Below, piece after piece: positions 41,962 to 49,909 of a stretch of 64,000 nt of DNA. The notes under the pieces are model-generated. The model made no database searches, was not told the origin of the DNA, and was given only the letters and a program-made list of their open reading frames with translations. The position numbers were made by a program, and so were the translations under genes. The first letter of the stretch is position 1; every line of letters begins with the position of its first letter. This stretch comes from Thalassospira xiamenensis M-5 = DSM 17429 (GTDB lineage Bacteria; Pseudomonadota; Alphaproteobacteria; Rhodospirillales; Thalassospiraceae), in contig NZ_CP004388.1 of the NCBI RefSeq assembly GCF_000300235.2, forward strand, positions 1,779,501-1,843,500, given 5' to 3'.

Positions 41962-42216
41962 ATGTCGTTTACTCCAGAAGACCCTTTCGACCTTGTTCTT
42001 GATGCCCGTGGACTGATTTGTCCGATGCCAGTGCTGAAGGCAAAGAAGGCGTTGCGCGATGTGCCGGTAGGCGGCGTTCTAAAGGTTTTGGCGACTGATC
42101 CGGGATCGGTTGCAGATATGAAATCCTTTTGCGATATGACAGGAAACCGCCTGTTGTCATCGACACAGGAAAATGATGTGTTTATCTATCATATCGAGAA
42201 TCTGGCCGCGAAATAA
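41962..42216 (+). CDS. tusA: TusA-family sulfurtransferase
   Basis: An 84-residue small sulfur carrier of the TusA family. LVLDARGLICPMPVLKAKKAL contains the conserved CPMP motif whose cysteine carries persulfide sulfur for tRNA thiolation, molybdenum cofactor or dissimilatory sulfur routes. The ATG at 41962 follows ATAAGG; upstream in-frame starts (41896) would translate the operator region. Divergent orientation from TauE/SafE and PF09608 hints at sulfur-oxidation or sulfite metabolism, but tus relay genes are not seen. Confidence 0.9.
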   Translation: MSFTPEDPFDLVLDARGLICPMPVLKAKKALRDVPVGGVLKVLATDPGSVADMKSFCDMTGNRLLSSTQENDVFIYHIENLAAK

Positions 42217-42246
42217 CCACAAGAACCGCGCCCGCCACGTCCGGAA

Positions 42247-42744
42247 ATGAAAGTTGCCGCCATGTCCGCCTCATCATCACCCCTGCAATGGGTTCATTGT
42301 GCCTTTGACGATATGACGCCGCGTCTGGTCCATGACCTTTTTCAATTACGGCAACAGATTTTCATCATCGAACAGGAATGTCTTTTTCCCGATATCGATG
42401 GATTGGACCCGATTTGTCAGCATGTTCTGGGGTTGCTTGATGGCAGGGTGGTGGCAGCCGCGCGCATTGTGGCACCGGGTATTGACCCCGATCATTCCGC
42501 ACAGGGGCAACATCCAGCAATCGGGCGTGTCGTTGCCAGCCCGGATTTGCGCGGACAGGGGATCGGCCGTAAACTGATGTTGCAGGCCATTGCATCCTGC
42601 GAAGACAGCTTTGCGGGTAAGGGCATTTTTCTAAATGCCCAGCTGTATCTTAAAAACTTCTACGAGGGGCTTGGCTTCATCCAGTTCGGTGAGGCGTTCT
42701 ATGAAGATGGCATCGCCCACATATCAATGCTGCGTTCGGCCTGA
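42247..42744 (+). CDS. ElaA-type GNAT acetyltransferase
   Basis: A 165-residue GNAT protein of the ElaA family. The segment LRQQIFIIEQECLFPDIDGLD near residues 37-57 is the family's signature, followed by IGRVVASPDLRGQGIGRKLM (motif A) and LYLKNFYEGLGFIQFGEAFYEDGI at the end. The substrate is unknown. ATGs at 42247 and 42262 are both possible. It is 30 bp downstream of tusA on the same strand, so it may be in the same transcript. Two 9-bp GGTATGGCC repeats follow the stop (42753-42770). Confidence 0.88.
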   Translation: MKVAAMSASSSPLQWVHCAFDDMTPRLVHDLFQLRQQIFIIEQECLFPDIDGLDPICQHVLGLLDGRVVAAARIVAPGIDPDHSAQGQHPAIGRVVASPDLRGQGIGRKLMLQAIASCEDSFAGKGIFLNAQLYLKNFYEGLGFIQFGEAFYEDGIAHISMLRSA

Positions 42745-42778
42745 TCGCGGGCGGTATGGCCGGTATGGCCGGTACGGT

Positions 42779-44149
42779 TTAGCGCAGGCCGACCGTTGCC
42801 ATACCGGTAAAGAATTCAAGCTGCCACTTCATGTCTTCTTCGCTCAAGGGATATGCCTCGCCACGGGGATTAAGCGTCTGACCGGGCGGAACATGACCGA
42901 GTTTGACCTGAATTTTAACGGCCAGTTCGGCCGAAAGGCCGGCCTTCCATGCCAACGACACAACCCCCTTGGCCGAATGGGTATTCAGGACCTTGCTTAC
43001 CGCTTCTGGCGGAATTCCGGCAAGTACGGCCAAGGCGGCACGTGCCAGTTTGACATCATTGGCGGCCAATGCCTTGGCAACTTCCTTATCGGTGAGTTTG
43101 CCTTTGCTATGCAGGGCCAAGGCCTTTTCGTAGGAGGATTCTTCTTCCTCTTCGCCTGCTGCGCCGTCTTTACCGTCTGCCTTGGCAGCGACTTTCTTTT
43201 CGGCCTCTTTTTGCTTGGCCTTGCGGGTTTCAACCTGGATTTCGTCGCGTTTGTCAAATTCGCCTGACGAAATGCGGCGATTGACCACTTCACGCACGGC
43301 TTCCAGCTGTTCCTTTTTCAGATCTTTACGACGTTCAAGCACACTGATGAGGCTTTCGGCAACAAATCGCGCCAGTTTCCCGGCCGCTGTTGGTGGCAGT
43401 TGCGGGCGTTCAACCAATGGCTTGTGCCATTCGGGATAATCCGGGGCACGATCAATCAGCTGATCAAGCGTCTCTTCGCGGATTTGAGCCGATTTATTGC
43501 CCAGAAGGTGCGAAATCGCGTCCTTATCGCTACTTGCCGCAATCGCATCAGCCAGTTTTTCGCCGACATTGCGTCTGCGCGAAATAAAGCTTAGCGATCC
43601 GCGCCCGGTGCTGCCTTCGATGATTTCAAGCAGGTCCGTTTCGGTCAGAACCGGCGAATATTGCAGGACTGGTCCGCACACGACACTTTCCGTATCGCGT
43701 GCCAATTGCTGAATGATCGGCTGCGGTGCGTTGGCGATATCCTTGAGCGTTTCGGAAATCACCTGACGGACATGGACGGCCTGATCACGGGCAAGCTTGT
43801 CCAGCGCCTCGTAGGTCATGCGGCGCAGCTTGTCCGACTCGTTAGGGGTCAGTCCGGCTGACAGATTGGCAATCTTTTCGGCCAGACTGCCACGAACGCT
43901 GTCATCCTTGTCGTCGGTCAGCAGGACGTCGGCTTGTACCGGGGTTGCCTGGTTTGCTGCAATATGACGCCGCACCTGGGAATCCGCATCACTTGCAAGA
44001 TAGTACAGGATTTCGGGTTTGGTATCGTGACGCTGGGCCAGTACCCCGCGCACATTTGCATCCGGGCTGGCTGCCATATCCTTGGCTTCATCATACGTGA
44101 TCGGGGTTTCCCGACGTTTGGTGAAGACCCTCTGCAAAAAGCCCTTCAT
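42779..44149 (-). CDS. DUF2336 protein (HEAT-like)
   Basis: A 456-residue cytoplasmic protein of the alphaproteobacterial DUF2336 family, without transmembrane segments. The N-terminal part (about 20-310) is built of repeated helical hairpins (for example VRGVLAQRHDTKPEILYYLASDADSQVRRH, DSVRGSLAEKIANLS), as in HEAT-like arrays. A Lys/Glu-rich coiled segment (about 320-360) follows. The function is unestablished. It is the last gene of an EAL, GGDEF, DUF2336 operon with 4-nt ATGA overlaps, so it may be a partner or output of c-di-GMP signalling (inference). Confidence 0.85.
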   Translation of the reverse strand: MKGFLQRVFTKRRETPITYDEAKDMAASPDANVRGVLAQRHDTKPEILYYLASDADSQVRRHIAANQATPVQADVLLTDDKDDSVRGSLAEKIANLSAGLTPNESDKLRRMTYEALDKLARDQAVHVRQVISETLKDIANAPQPIIQQLARDTESVVCGPVLQYSPVLTETDLLEIIEGSTGRGSLSFISRRRNVGEKLADAIAASSDKDAISHLLGNKSAQIREETLDQLIDRAPDYPEWHKPLVERPQLPPTAAGKLARFVAESLISVLERRKDLKKEQLEAVREVVNRRISSGEFDKRDEIQVETRKAKQKEAEKKVAAKADGKDGAAGEEEEESSYEKALALHSKGKLTDKEVAKALAANDVKLARAALAVLAGIPPEAVSKVLNTHSAKGVVSLAWKAGLSAELAVKIQVKLGHVPPGQTLNPRGEAYPLSEEDMKWQLEFFTGMATVGLR

Positions 44150-45885
44150 AGGGGTGTCTCCTGGTTTTCTATTTTTGCCGGTTCATCCGATCCGGGAGGG
44201 GCGGCAATACCGAAACTGCCTTTGCCGTGTTTTTTCACCTGATACATGGTCTGATCGGCGCGAAGCACAAGTTGTTCAAGCGGTTCTTTGGATGCGGCAT
44301 CGCGTACCGCAATACCGACCGAAATACCAAGCGGGCGATCTTTGGCACCGGAAAACGACGATAAGGCTGCGCTTTTTTCCAGAAGGATGCGTGCGCGCTT
44401 CGCCGCGGTTTCCATATCGGCCCCATCCAGCCAGACGACAAATTCATCGCCGCCAAGACGCGCGACCAAGTCAACCGGGCGGGTGTTGTCCAGAAGAATG
44501 CGGGTTAGTGCCAGAATGGCCTCGTCGCCGGTCTGATGCCCGTGCACATCGTTGACCAGCTTGAAATTATCCATATCAACATACATCAGTGCCGCGGGCA
44601 TGTTGTCATGCAGCAGTCGGGCATGGCGACGACCGAGTTCGTCGAAAAAGGCACGCCGGTTCAATAGCCCGGTCAGACCATCGGTCCGCGACAGGGTGAC
44701 GATCCGGTCATGCTGTGCGGCCTGTTCGATTGCAATGCCGATCTGATCGGAAACCTCGGACATGATGGCGCGTTCGCCGTCATTCGGGACGGGGTGATCG
44801 GCATTGAAGATAAATATCACTGCACCATTCACCCGCTGATGATAGTGGGAGTGATGAGCAAGAACGCGATAGTTTTCGATTTCTGCTTCGAAAACGTCTT
44901 CGTTTTCGTCAAGCTGTTTCAAGGCCTGATTGGCAATCGGGTCAATGTCTTCGGGGCCGTGACAGGCGACCATTTCGATCTCGTCGGTGTCTTCGTTGCG
45001 GCGAAAAATCGCGCATCCCGCACAGGCCAGCGCGCGCGCGCTGGCATCGGCCGCCCCTTTCAGGACAAGGGTCGGATCTATTTCATCGCGCATGGTTCGC
45101 ACGATATAGGTCATCAGCCGGTCACGGTTTCGCGCGGTGGCGACTTCGCTTTCTCGGCGGCGCTGTTCGGTAATGTCATGGGCAAGCCCGCGCGTGCCGG
45201 TCCAACGGCCATCACGCGTGTAAACCGGGGTCGAGGAAACGGCCAGACAGGCGGCATTACCATTGGCCCGTTTAAGCCAGATCGGCACATCCCGAACGGC
45301 CTTTTGGCTGCGAAATACGATTTCGCTGTCCTGATCGGCGGTATCAAGCAGGAAATCAAGAGGTGAGCGTCCGACAAGCTGTTCGGCCTTGTAGCCAAGT
45401 GCGCCGCGCGGCGAGACGAAAATGAATTTGCCGGTATCGTCGGTTTCCCATGCGAAGGCAGAGGATACTTCGACAATGTCACGGTAACGCTGGCGCGAAT
45501 CAATCAAGGCCTCGCGCAGGTTACGATCCATACTGACATCACGTGGCAGTAGCAAAACACGGTCATCCGTCATTGGCAGGGCCGTCAGTTCAAGCGTTGC
45601 TGTGCCCTCTTGAACTTCGAAAGTCAGCAGTTCTAAAACCCCGCCGGGTGTTGTGATCGCGCGTAAGACCAGTTTGTTGATTTCGGGGAATAGGCCGTCA
45701 CGAATGCCTTCGGCGAAGCTTCGGGCATTTTTGTTGGCAAACAGGGGCGTTCCGTTCTTGTCCATGACCAGAACGGGGGCCTCTGCATCGGCCATGGTCT
45801 GTGGATCAAGGATGAAAACCTGTTCGGACGTCACATCGGTATGGTCAGACATTGCCTTCTCAGCATCCTTGTGGTGCCGGTTCAT
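44146..45885 (-). CDS. PAS-GAF-GGDEF diguanylate cyclase
   Basis: A 579-residue sensory diguanylate cyclase without clear membrane helices. Residues of about 30-120 and 130-250 are PAS-like (the second with FAWETDDTGKFIFVSPRG), followed by a GAF-like part (about 265-400) and a GGDEF domain (about 405-565). The active site is GGDEF and RPVD five residues before it is an intact I-site. The ATG at 45885 overlaps the EAL stop (ATGA) and has GGAGGCGGAAA in front, strongly supporting this start; an ATG at 45852 is less likely. The DUF2336 start overlaps its stop. It probably makes c-di-GMP in opposition to the upstream EAL protein. Confidence 0.92.
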   Translation of the reverse strand: MNRHHKDAEKAMSDHTDVTSEQVFILDPQTMADAEAPVLVMDKNGTPLFANKNARSFAEGIRDGLFPEINKLVLRAITTPGGVLELLTFEVQEGTATLELTALPMTDDRVLLLPRDVSMDRNLREALIDSRQRYRDIVEVSSAFAWETDDTGKFIFVSPRGALGYKAEQLVGRSPLDFLLDTADQDSEIVFRSQKAVRDVPIWLKRANGNAACLAVSSTPVYTRDGRWTGTRGLAHDITEQRRRESEVATARNRDRLMTYIVRTMRDEIDPTLVLKGAADASARALACAGCAIFRRNEDTDEIEMVACHGPEDIDPIANQALKQLDENEDVFEAEIENYRVLAHHSHYHQRVNGAVIFIFNADHPVPNDGERAIMSEVSDQIGIAIEQAAQHDRIVTLSRTDGLTGLLNRRAFFDELGRRHARLLHDNMPAALMYVDMDNFKLVNDVHGHQTGDEAILALTRILLDNTRPVDLVARLGGDEFVVWLDGADMETAAKRARILLEKSAALSSFSGAKDRPLGISVGIAVRDAASKEPLEQLVLRADQTMYQVKKHGKGSFGIAAPPGSDEPAKIENQETPL

Positions 45886-47711
45886 TTTCCGCCTCCGGTC
45901 GCATCGGCGGTTTGCGTGGTATTTGATGATCCGGTATTCACACTGGCAAGCGTTACAGGCGCGCCAAGATGATATCCTTGACCGTAATCAATGCCCAGAT
46001 CGCGAACCAGTTCGAAGCTGGCCTGATCATAGATCATTTCTGCAATTGTATGGATGCCAAGATCCCGGCAAAGCAAGGCCGTGGCCTTGATAAAAGCGCG
46101 GCCTTTGGGTTTGGCCAGAGCGGTTCGCATGGCACCGCCATCAAATTTGATGATGTCGACGTCAAGCGCGCTCAGATATTCGAAATTGGCGGCCCCGGCC
46201 CCGAAATCGTCAAGGCAGACAAGGTGCCCGCGTGCGCGCAGGCGCTGCAGACCATCATTCACGTCGCGCAATCCGCGAATGCGCGACGTTTCTGTCACCT
46301 CGAACATGATTTTTGCCGGATCGATATCATAGCGATCCAGAATTTGTTCAAGTGCTGGCAGAAAATCCTGCTGTTCAAGCGAGTGGCCGGATAAATTAAC
46401 TGCAACAGAATGAGTTACGCGTTCAGGTTCAAGCGTGACGTGATCCAGCACCTTCTGACACATTGCCAGATCGAATTCGGTAATCAATCCGGTGCCTTCG
46501 GCAAAATGAATGATCTGATCAACCGCAAGGGCGCTGCCGCCGTGATGGAACCGCGCCAATGCTTCGTAATGGTGCATCTCAAGGCTTTCGAGATGCACGA
46601 TCGGTTGCAGCGCGACGGCAAAGGATCCGTTCTGCACAATTTCGCGAAATGCCCGAACCGATTTCAGGGTTTCCTGAATAAGATGCGGCAAGCTTGCTGA
46701 AAGGCGTTCGGCCGATACATCCGAATCACCGCGATGCTGCAGACGATTAAGCGCATATGCAACAGCACGTGTCAGATTGGTTTCTCTTTCACCATTTTCT
46801 ATCGGTTGGCGGACATTCTGTGTGAGGCGGTGAAACCCGCTGGCAAGGTCATAGTCACGGCCAAACAGATCATTGTTGGTGAGTGTCGAAGCACCCGACG
46901 TGCCAGAACCGCCCGTGGCAAGGTTCAGATTTTTGAAAGGATCGGGGGCGTTTGCCGCATCGCTGCAATCCGGATCGTCAAGATCGGCGCGTAATGCACT
47001 GGCATAGGCGACAATTCGGCGTTCCAGTTCGATCATCGGTTCGTCAACCAGATAACCGCCGTCTGGCTCATGGTTTTCGGGGCTTCGGCGGTTGCCGATG
47101 CCAATCCCGATCAGGCGCGCAAGTTCGTTGGTCGCATCGGTTTCTGCTTGACTGCGAAGGGCGGCGAGGTTTTCAAGAACCACAAGGGCTTCGCTATGGC
47201 TTGAGGCCATGCGTGCGGCGGTTTCGGCCTGCTGGTCGTTCTTGCCTGTTTTTGAGCTTACCGCAGACAACGTGTTTTGCAGGATCAGGCGATCAATGCC
47301 CGATCGTGCGCGCGGACGTATCGCGCGATGGCGGGCCGCAATAAAATAACGACCGATCGGTTCGGAAATCATATAGCCGCTAAGTGACAGGGGAACCGGA
47401 TTGCCAAGGGCAATTCCATCATCCTCGATCAACTGAAAATCAAGATCGAGTTCTTCAAGCCGTTTGATCCCGGAACTGGCATGAAGATAGGCCCGTAACA
47501 GCGGTCGTTCCGATTTTATGACCAGCTTATCAAGTGCCTCGCCGATCAATCGTTCCGGCAGGCAGCCCAAAAGACTTTCGGTCGCACCGGCCACAAACAG
47601 GATGTATCCGTTCTCGTCGACTTCAAGCAGCATGTCCGCCCAGCAGAACGCCATGGCAGCCAGTAGGTCCCTGTCGTTTGTTTCTGCTGAATTGCTCATA
47701 TTGTCTGTCAT
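45882..47711 (-). CDS. PAS-EAL c-di-GMP phosphodiesterase
   Basis: A 609-residue cytoplasmic protein. Residues of about 15-130 are PAS-like; a long, variable, polar linker (140-330) leads to a C-terminal EAL domain (about 350-595). Catalytic-site residues appear complete: EAL in HYEALARF, the metal Asn in AVNLSGHS, E in EVTETS, DDFG in CLDDFGAGAANF, K in IKFDG, E in HTIAEMI, and Q in YGQGYHLG. Active hydrolysis of c-di-GMP is therefore likely. It heads the operon, followed with 4-nt overlaps by the GGDEF and DUF2336 genes. The start at 47711 has a second ATG four codons later. Confidence 0.9.
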   Translation of the reverse strand: MTDNMSNSAETNDRDLLAAMAFCWADMLLEVDENGYILFVAGATESLLGCLPERLIGEALDKLVIKSERPLLRAYLHASSGIKRLEELDLDFQLIEDDGIALGNPVPLSLSGYMISEPIGRYFIAARHRAIRPRARSGIDRLILQNTLSAVSSKTGKNDQQAETAARMASSHSEALVVLENLAALRSQAETDATNELARLIGIGIGNRRSPENHEPDGGYLVDEPMIELERRIVAYASALRADLDDPDCSDAANAPDPFKNLNLATGGSGTSGASTLTNNDLFGRDYDLASGFHRLTQNVRQPIENGERETNLTRAVAYALNRLQHRGDSDVSAERLSASLPHLIQETLKSVRAFREIVQNGSFAVALQPIVHLESLEMHHYEALARFHHGGSALAVDQIIHFAEGTGLITEFDLAMCQKVLDHVTLEPERVTHSVAVNLSGHSLEQQDFLPALEQILDRYDIDPAKIMFEVTETSRIRGLRDVNDGLQRLRARGHLVCLDDFGAGAANFEYLSALDVDIIKFDGGAMRTALAKPKGRAFIKATALLCRDLGIHTIAEMIYDQASFELVRDLGIDYGQGYHLGAPVTLASVNTGSSNTTQTADATGGGK

Positions 47712-47939
47712 ACGAGAACCATCACAAGCCTGCCCCCCAAAAGCTTCGGATGAGTTCCGAAGTCGTTTTCCCTGTTCTTCTTAAATAGCGATCTTAAGGG
47801 GTAATATGAAGGAAAAGGACTTAATAAACAAAAAAAAGCCGGTGGATACCGGGCATTGTGATTACACAGGGCTGGTTTGTGTCACGTGACGCAGACGGGA
47901 ACCGTATTTCAAACGACAATACTGACATCGCAGTCACTG
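47712..47939. other. Intergenic region upstream of the EAL operon
   Basis: No gene found. A hairpin CTTCGG-ATGAGTT-CCGAAG lies near 47741, and an A-rich stretch near 47820-47840. The region probably contains the EAL operon promoter and the end of the GGDEF transcript. Confidence 0.5.
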
Positions 47940-48626
47940 TCAGGCGGCGTTGTGGCTGCTTTCGGAATGGGGGCGTTTTGCGTGTTTGTTGGCATACATT
48001 GCGTCATCTGCCTGCTGCAAAAGCTGTGTGATATCGCTTTTGCCATTATAGACGGTAAAGCCGAAGCTGGCTCGGATCGGAAGGGCTGCTCCCTGCCAAA
48101 TTAGCGGGAAGCGCGATGTTGCTTTTTCAAGGTCACTTATCCGACGTTCTGCGACTTCGGGAATGCTGCCGACCAGCAGTATGGCAAATTCGTCACCACC
48201 AAAGCGGGCGACAAAATCATCAGCGCGTGTATGTGTGCGAAGGTTTTGGCCGAAATGGCGCAGGATGGCATCGCCAGCGGCATGGCCATGGTGATCATTG
48301 ATCAATTTGAAGCCGTCAAGATCGGCAATGACCAGAATGCCGTTTTCCGGGTGACGGGCGGCACGTGCCATGGTTTCGCGAACACGACGCAGGAAACCGC
48401 GACGGTTATAAAGACCGGTCAATTCGTCGGTTTCGACCATTTGTTCAAGCTGTCGGATGCGGTTCTGCTGCTGGTCGAGACGGTTTTGCATGTCGCGTGC
48501 AAGGTCAACAAGTGTCGCAAATGCATCCGTGCTTTCGGCTTCAACTGTGGCACGGGTGTTAACATCCGTTCGCGGTTGAAACTCGTCAGCCAGTTTTTTC
48601 AGAAGCTCTAGATGCGAGTTGTTCAT
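47940..48626 (-). CDS. Diguanylate cyclase (stand-alone GGDEF)
   Basis: A 228-residue GGDEF protein without a sensor. An N-terminal helical part (about 1-70) ends in a coiled coil (NRLDQQQNRIRQLEQMVE) leading into ETDELTGLYNRRGF. The active site is GGDEF, preceded by an I-site RADD. The helix could mediate dimerisation or partner binding. The ATG at 48626 (MNNSHLELL) is preferred over 48650. It is monocistronic, divergent from the lipoprotein gene and separated from the EAL operon by 230 bp. Confidence 0.9.
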   Translation of the reverse strand: MNNSHLELLKKLADEFQPRTDVNTRATVEAESTDAFATLVDLARDMQNRLDQQQNRIRQLEQMVETDELTGLYNRRGFLRRVRETMARAARHPENGILVIADLDGFKLINDHHGHAAGDAILRHFGQNLRTHTRADDFVARFGGDEFAILLVGSIPEVAERRISDLEKATSRFPLIWQGAALPIRASFGFTVYNGKSDITQLLQQADDAMYANKHAKRPHSESSHNAA

Positions 48627-48775
48627 CTTTGATCTTGTTATCAATGACAATGCAAACTGAAACGCGTAAAACGTTTGACAGTATCCTTTTTAAAGTCCAG
48701 TGCGTTACAACATCATTAACGAAGAACGTAAGGTTTTGTGACGGCAGGAAACCGCACGAGCACAGGAGAACGATA

Positions 48776-49087
48776 ATGAAAACCGGAATTGGCGCCGTGT
48801 CTGGCAAGTTTGCTGCGATCCTGGCTGCGGGAATGTTGATGTCGGCATGTTCGGCATTTCAGAAAGAAAACATGACCCTGACCGGGGAAATTACCGATAA
48901 TGGCCGGGAATGCGTCACGTTTCGTGCGGATGACGGAACCCTTTATGCGCTGGCAAACAAGGCAAGCAATTTCCGTCCTGGTGACAAGGTTCGGGTGACC
49001 GGCCATGGTGCGTTGATGACGACCTGCACCGAGGCCGAAACCCTGATCGTTGACAAGATTGTATTGCTGGGCGGTGATGCCAAATAG
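48776..49087 (+). CDS. Lipoprotein, DUF5818-like
   Basis: A 103-residue outer-membrane or periplasmic lipoprotein. The signal peptide MKTGIGAVSGKFAAILAAGM ends in the lipobox LMSAC with C25 as the lipidated residue. The mature part (EITDNGRECVTFRADDGTLYAL, RVTGHG) resembles the DUF5818 family, an OB-like domain. The ATG at 48776 has ACAGGAG upstream; the frame is open further upstream. It is divergent from the GGDEF gene and convergent with a SPOR gene, with a shared hairpin at 49099-49128. Function unknown. Confidence 0.8.
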   Translation: MKTGIGAVSGKFAAILAAGMLMSACSAFQKENMTLTGEITDNGRECVTFRADDGTLYALANKASNFRPGDKVRVTGHGALMTTCTEAETLIVDKIVLLGGDAK

Positions 49088-49098
49088 GACGGTTTCCG

Positions 49099-49128
49099 GT
49101 CGCATTCACGCAACGTGAATGCGACTTT
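49099..49128. terminator. Terminator-like hairpin after the lipoprotein gene
   Basis: GTCGCATTCACG pairs perfectly with CGTGAATGCGAC over a three-nt loop, followed by TTTATTG. It lies between two convergent genes. Confidence 0.8.
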
Positions 49129-49909
49129 ATTGATTATGCGTTGCAAAGCAATCCGTGCCGTCAGCCAAAAGCTGGCGGCATTGTTTTTCAGCGCTGGCAA
49201 TATCAGCAAACCCACCAAGGCGCAGCCGATGAAACGTTCCCTTGGTTCCGAGGTCTGCGGTTGAAAGGTCGCGGGGGTGGGACTGTGCCAGATCGGGATA
49301 CCGGATCATGAAACTTGCCCAATAGGTTTGGGCACTGATCGTGTCGCGAAACGCACCAAGCTGGATCGCAAATGCGCCGTCGGTTCCGGCGGGGGAGACA
49401 CTTGTCGCTGTCGATGTTGATGCCTGTGACGCACCGGTTTCCGGAATTAAAGGCGATACTGTCACATGCTGTGTGTTCGCGGATGCAGATGCAGATTTTG
49501 GCTGGGCGATGAGTGCTGGCGCAGGTTTTTCCATGATTGTGCGTTTTGCGCCTGCTGCTCGCGATGGCGCGCGTTTGATACCCTGTTTTTCCATTCGATA
49601 TTGCTCGGCAAGGCTGGGCCGATCTGTGTCTTCAAGTAAAACGGGGTCGGTTCGTATGGTGCCGGGCAGAAGGCTGAAAGGTTGATTGACCGGCGACGGG
49701 CTGCTGGTGTGAACGGGTAGATCGGTCGGTATGGCGTCCAGACCGGATTTCATTTCTTTGCTTGCGGGATGTGCTGTCTCGATATTTTGCGCCGTAACCT
49801 GACCCGGGCCCATGGTCAGAAAAAGACCGGCGGCAATGCATCCTGTCACGATACTGGCCAGTTTGGATCCGTATCGAACGCGAACAGGGGATGTCGCCGC
49901 CGGTATCAT
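49127..49909 (-). CDS. SPOR-domain protein
   Basis: A 260-residue protein with a short N-terminal cytoplasmic part, a hydrophobic segment near residues 18-40 (signal anchor or signal peptide, ending AQN), a Ser/Pro/Thr-rich linker and a C-terminal SPOR domain (about 175-255; FAIQLGAFRDTISAQTYWA, RLRLGGFADIASAEKQCRQL). SPOR domains bind denuded peptidoglycan at division sites. The start codon follows the Lon-like stop directly (TAAATG), so the two genes are cotranscribed. It may link envelope remodelling to the protease (inference). Confidence 0.86.
   Translation of the reverse strand: MIPAATSPVRVRYGSKLASIVTGCIAAGLFLTMGPGQVTAQNIETAHPASKEMKSGLDAIPTDLPVHTSSPSPVNQPFSLLPGTIRTDPVLLEDTDRPSLAEQYRMEKQGIKRAPSRAAGAKRTIMEKPAPALIAQPKSASASANTQHVTVSPLIPETGASQASTSTATSVSPAGTDGAFAIQLGAFRDTISAQTYWASFMIRYPDLAQSHPRDLSTADLGTKGTFHRLRLGGFADIASAEKQCRQLLADGTDCFATHNQ

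Noticed and set aside
42753..42777. GGTATGGCC tandem repeats as a mobile-element scar
   Set aside because: Only two complete copies, no terminal inverted repeats or target duplication; most likely chance or slippage.
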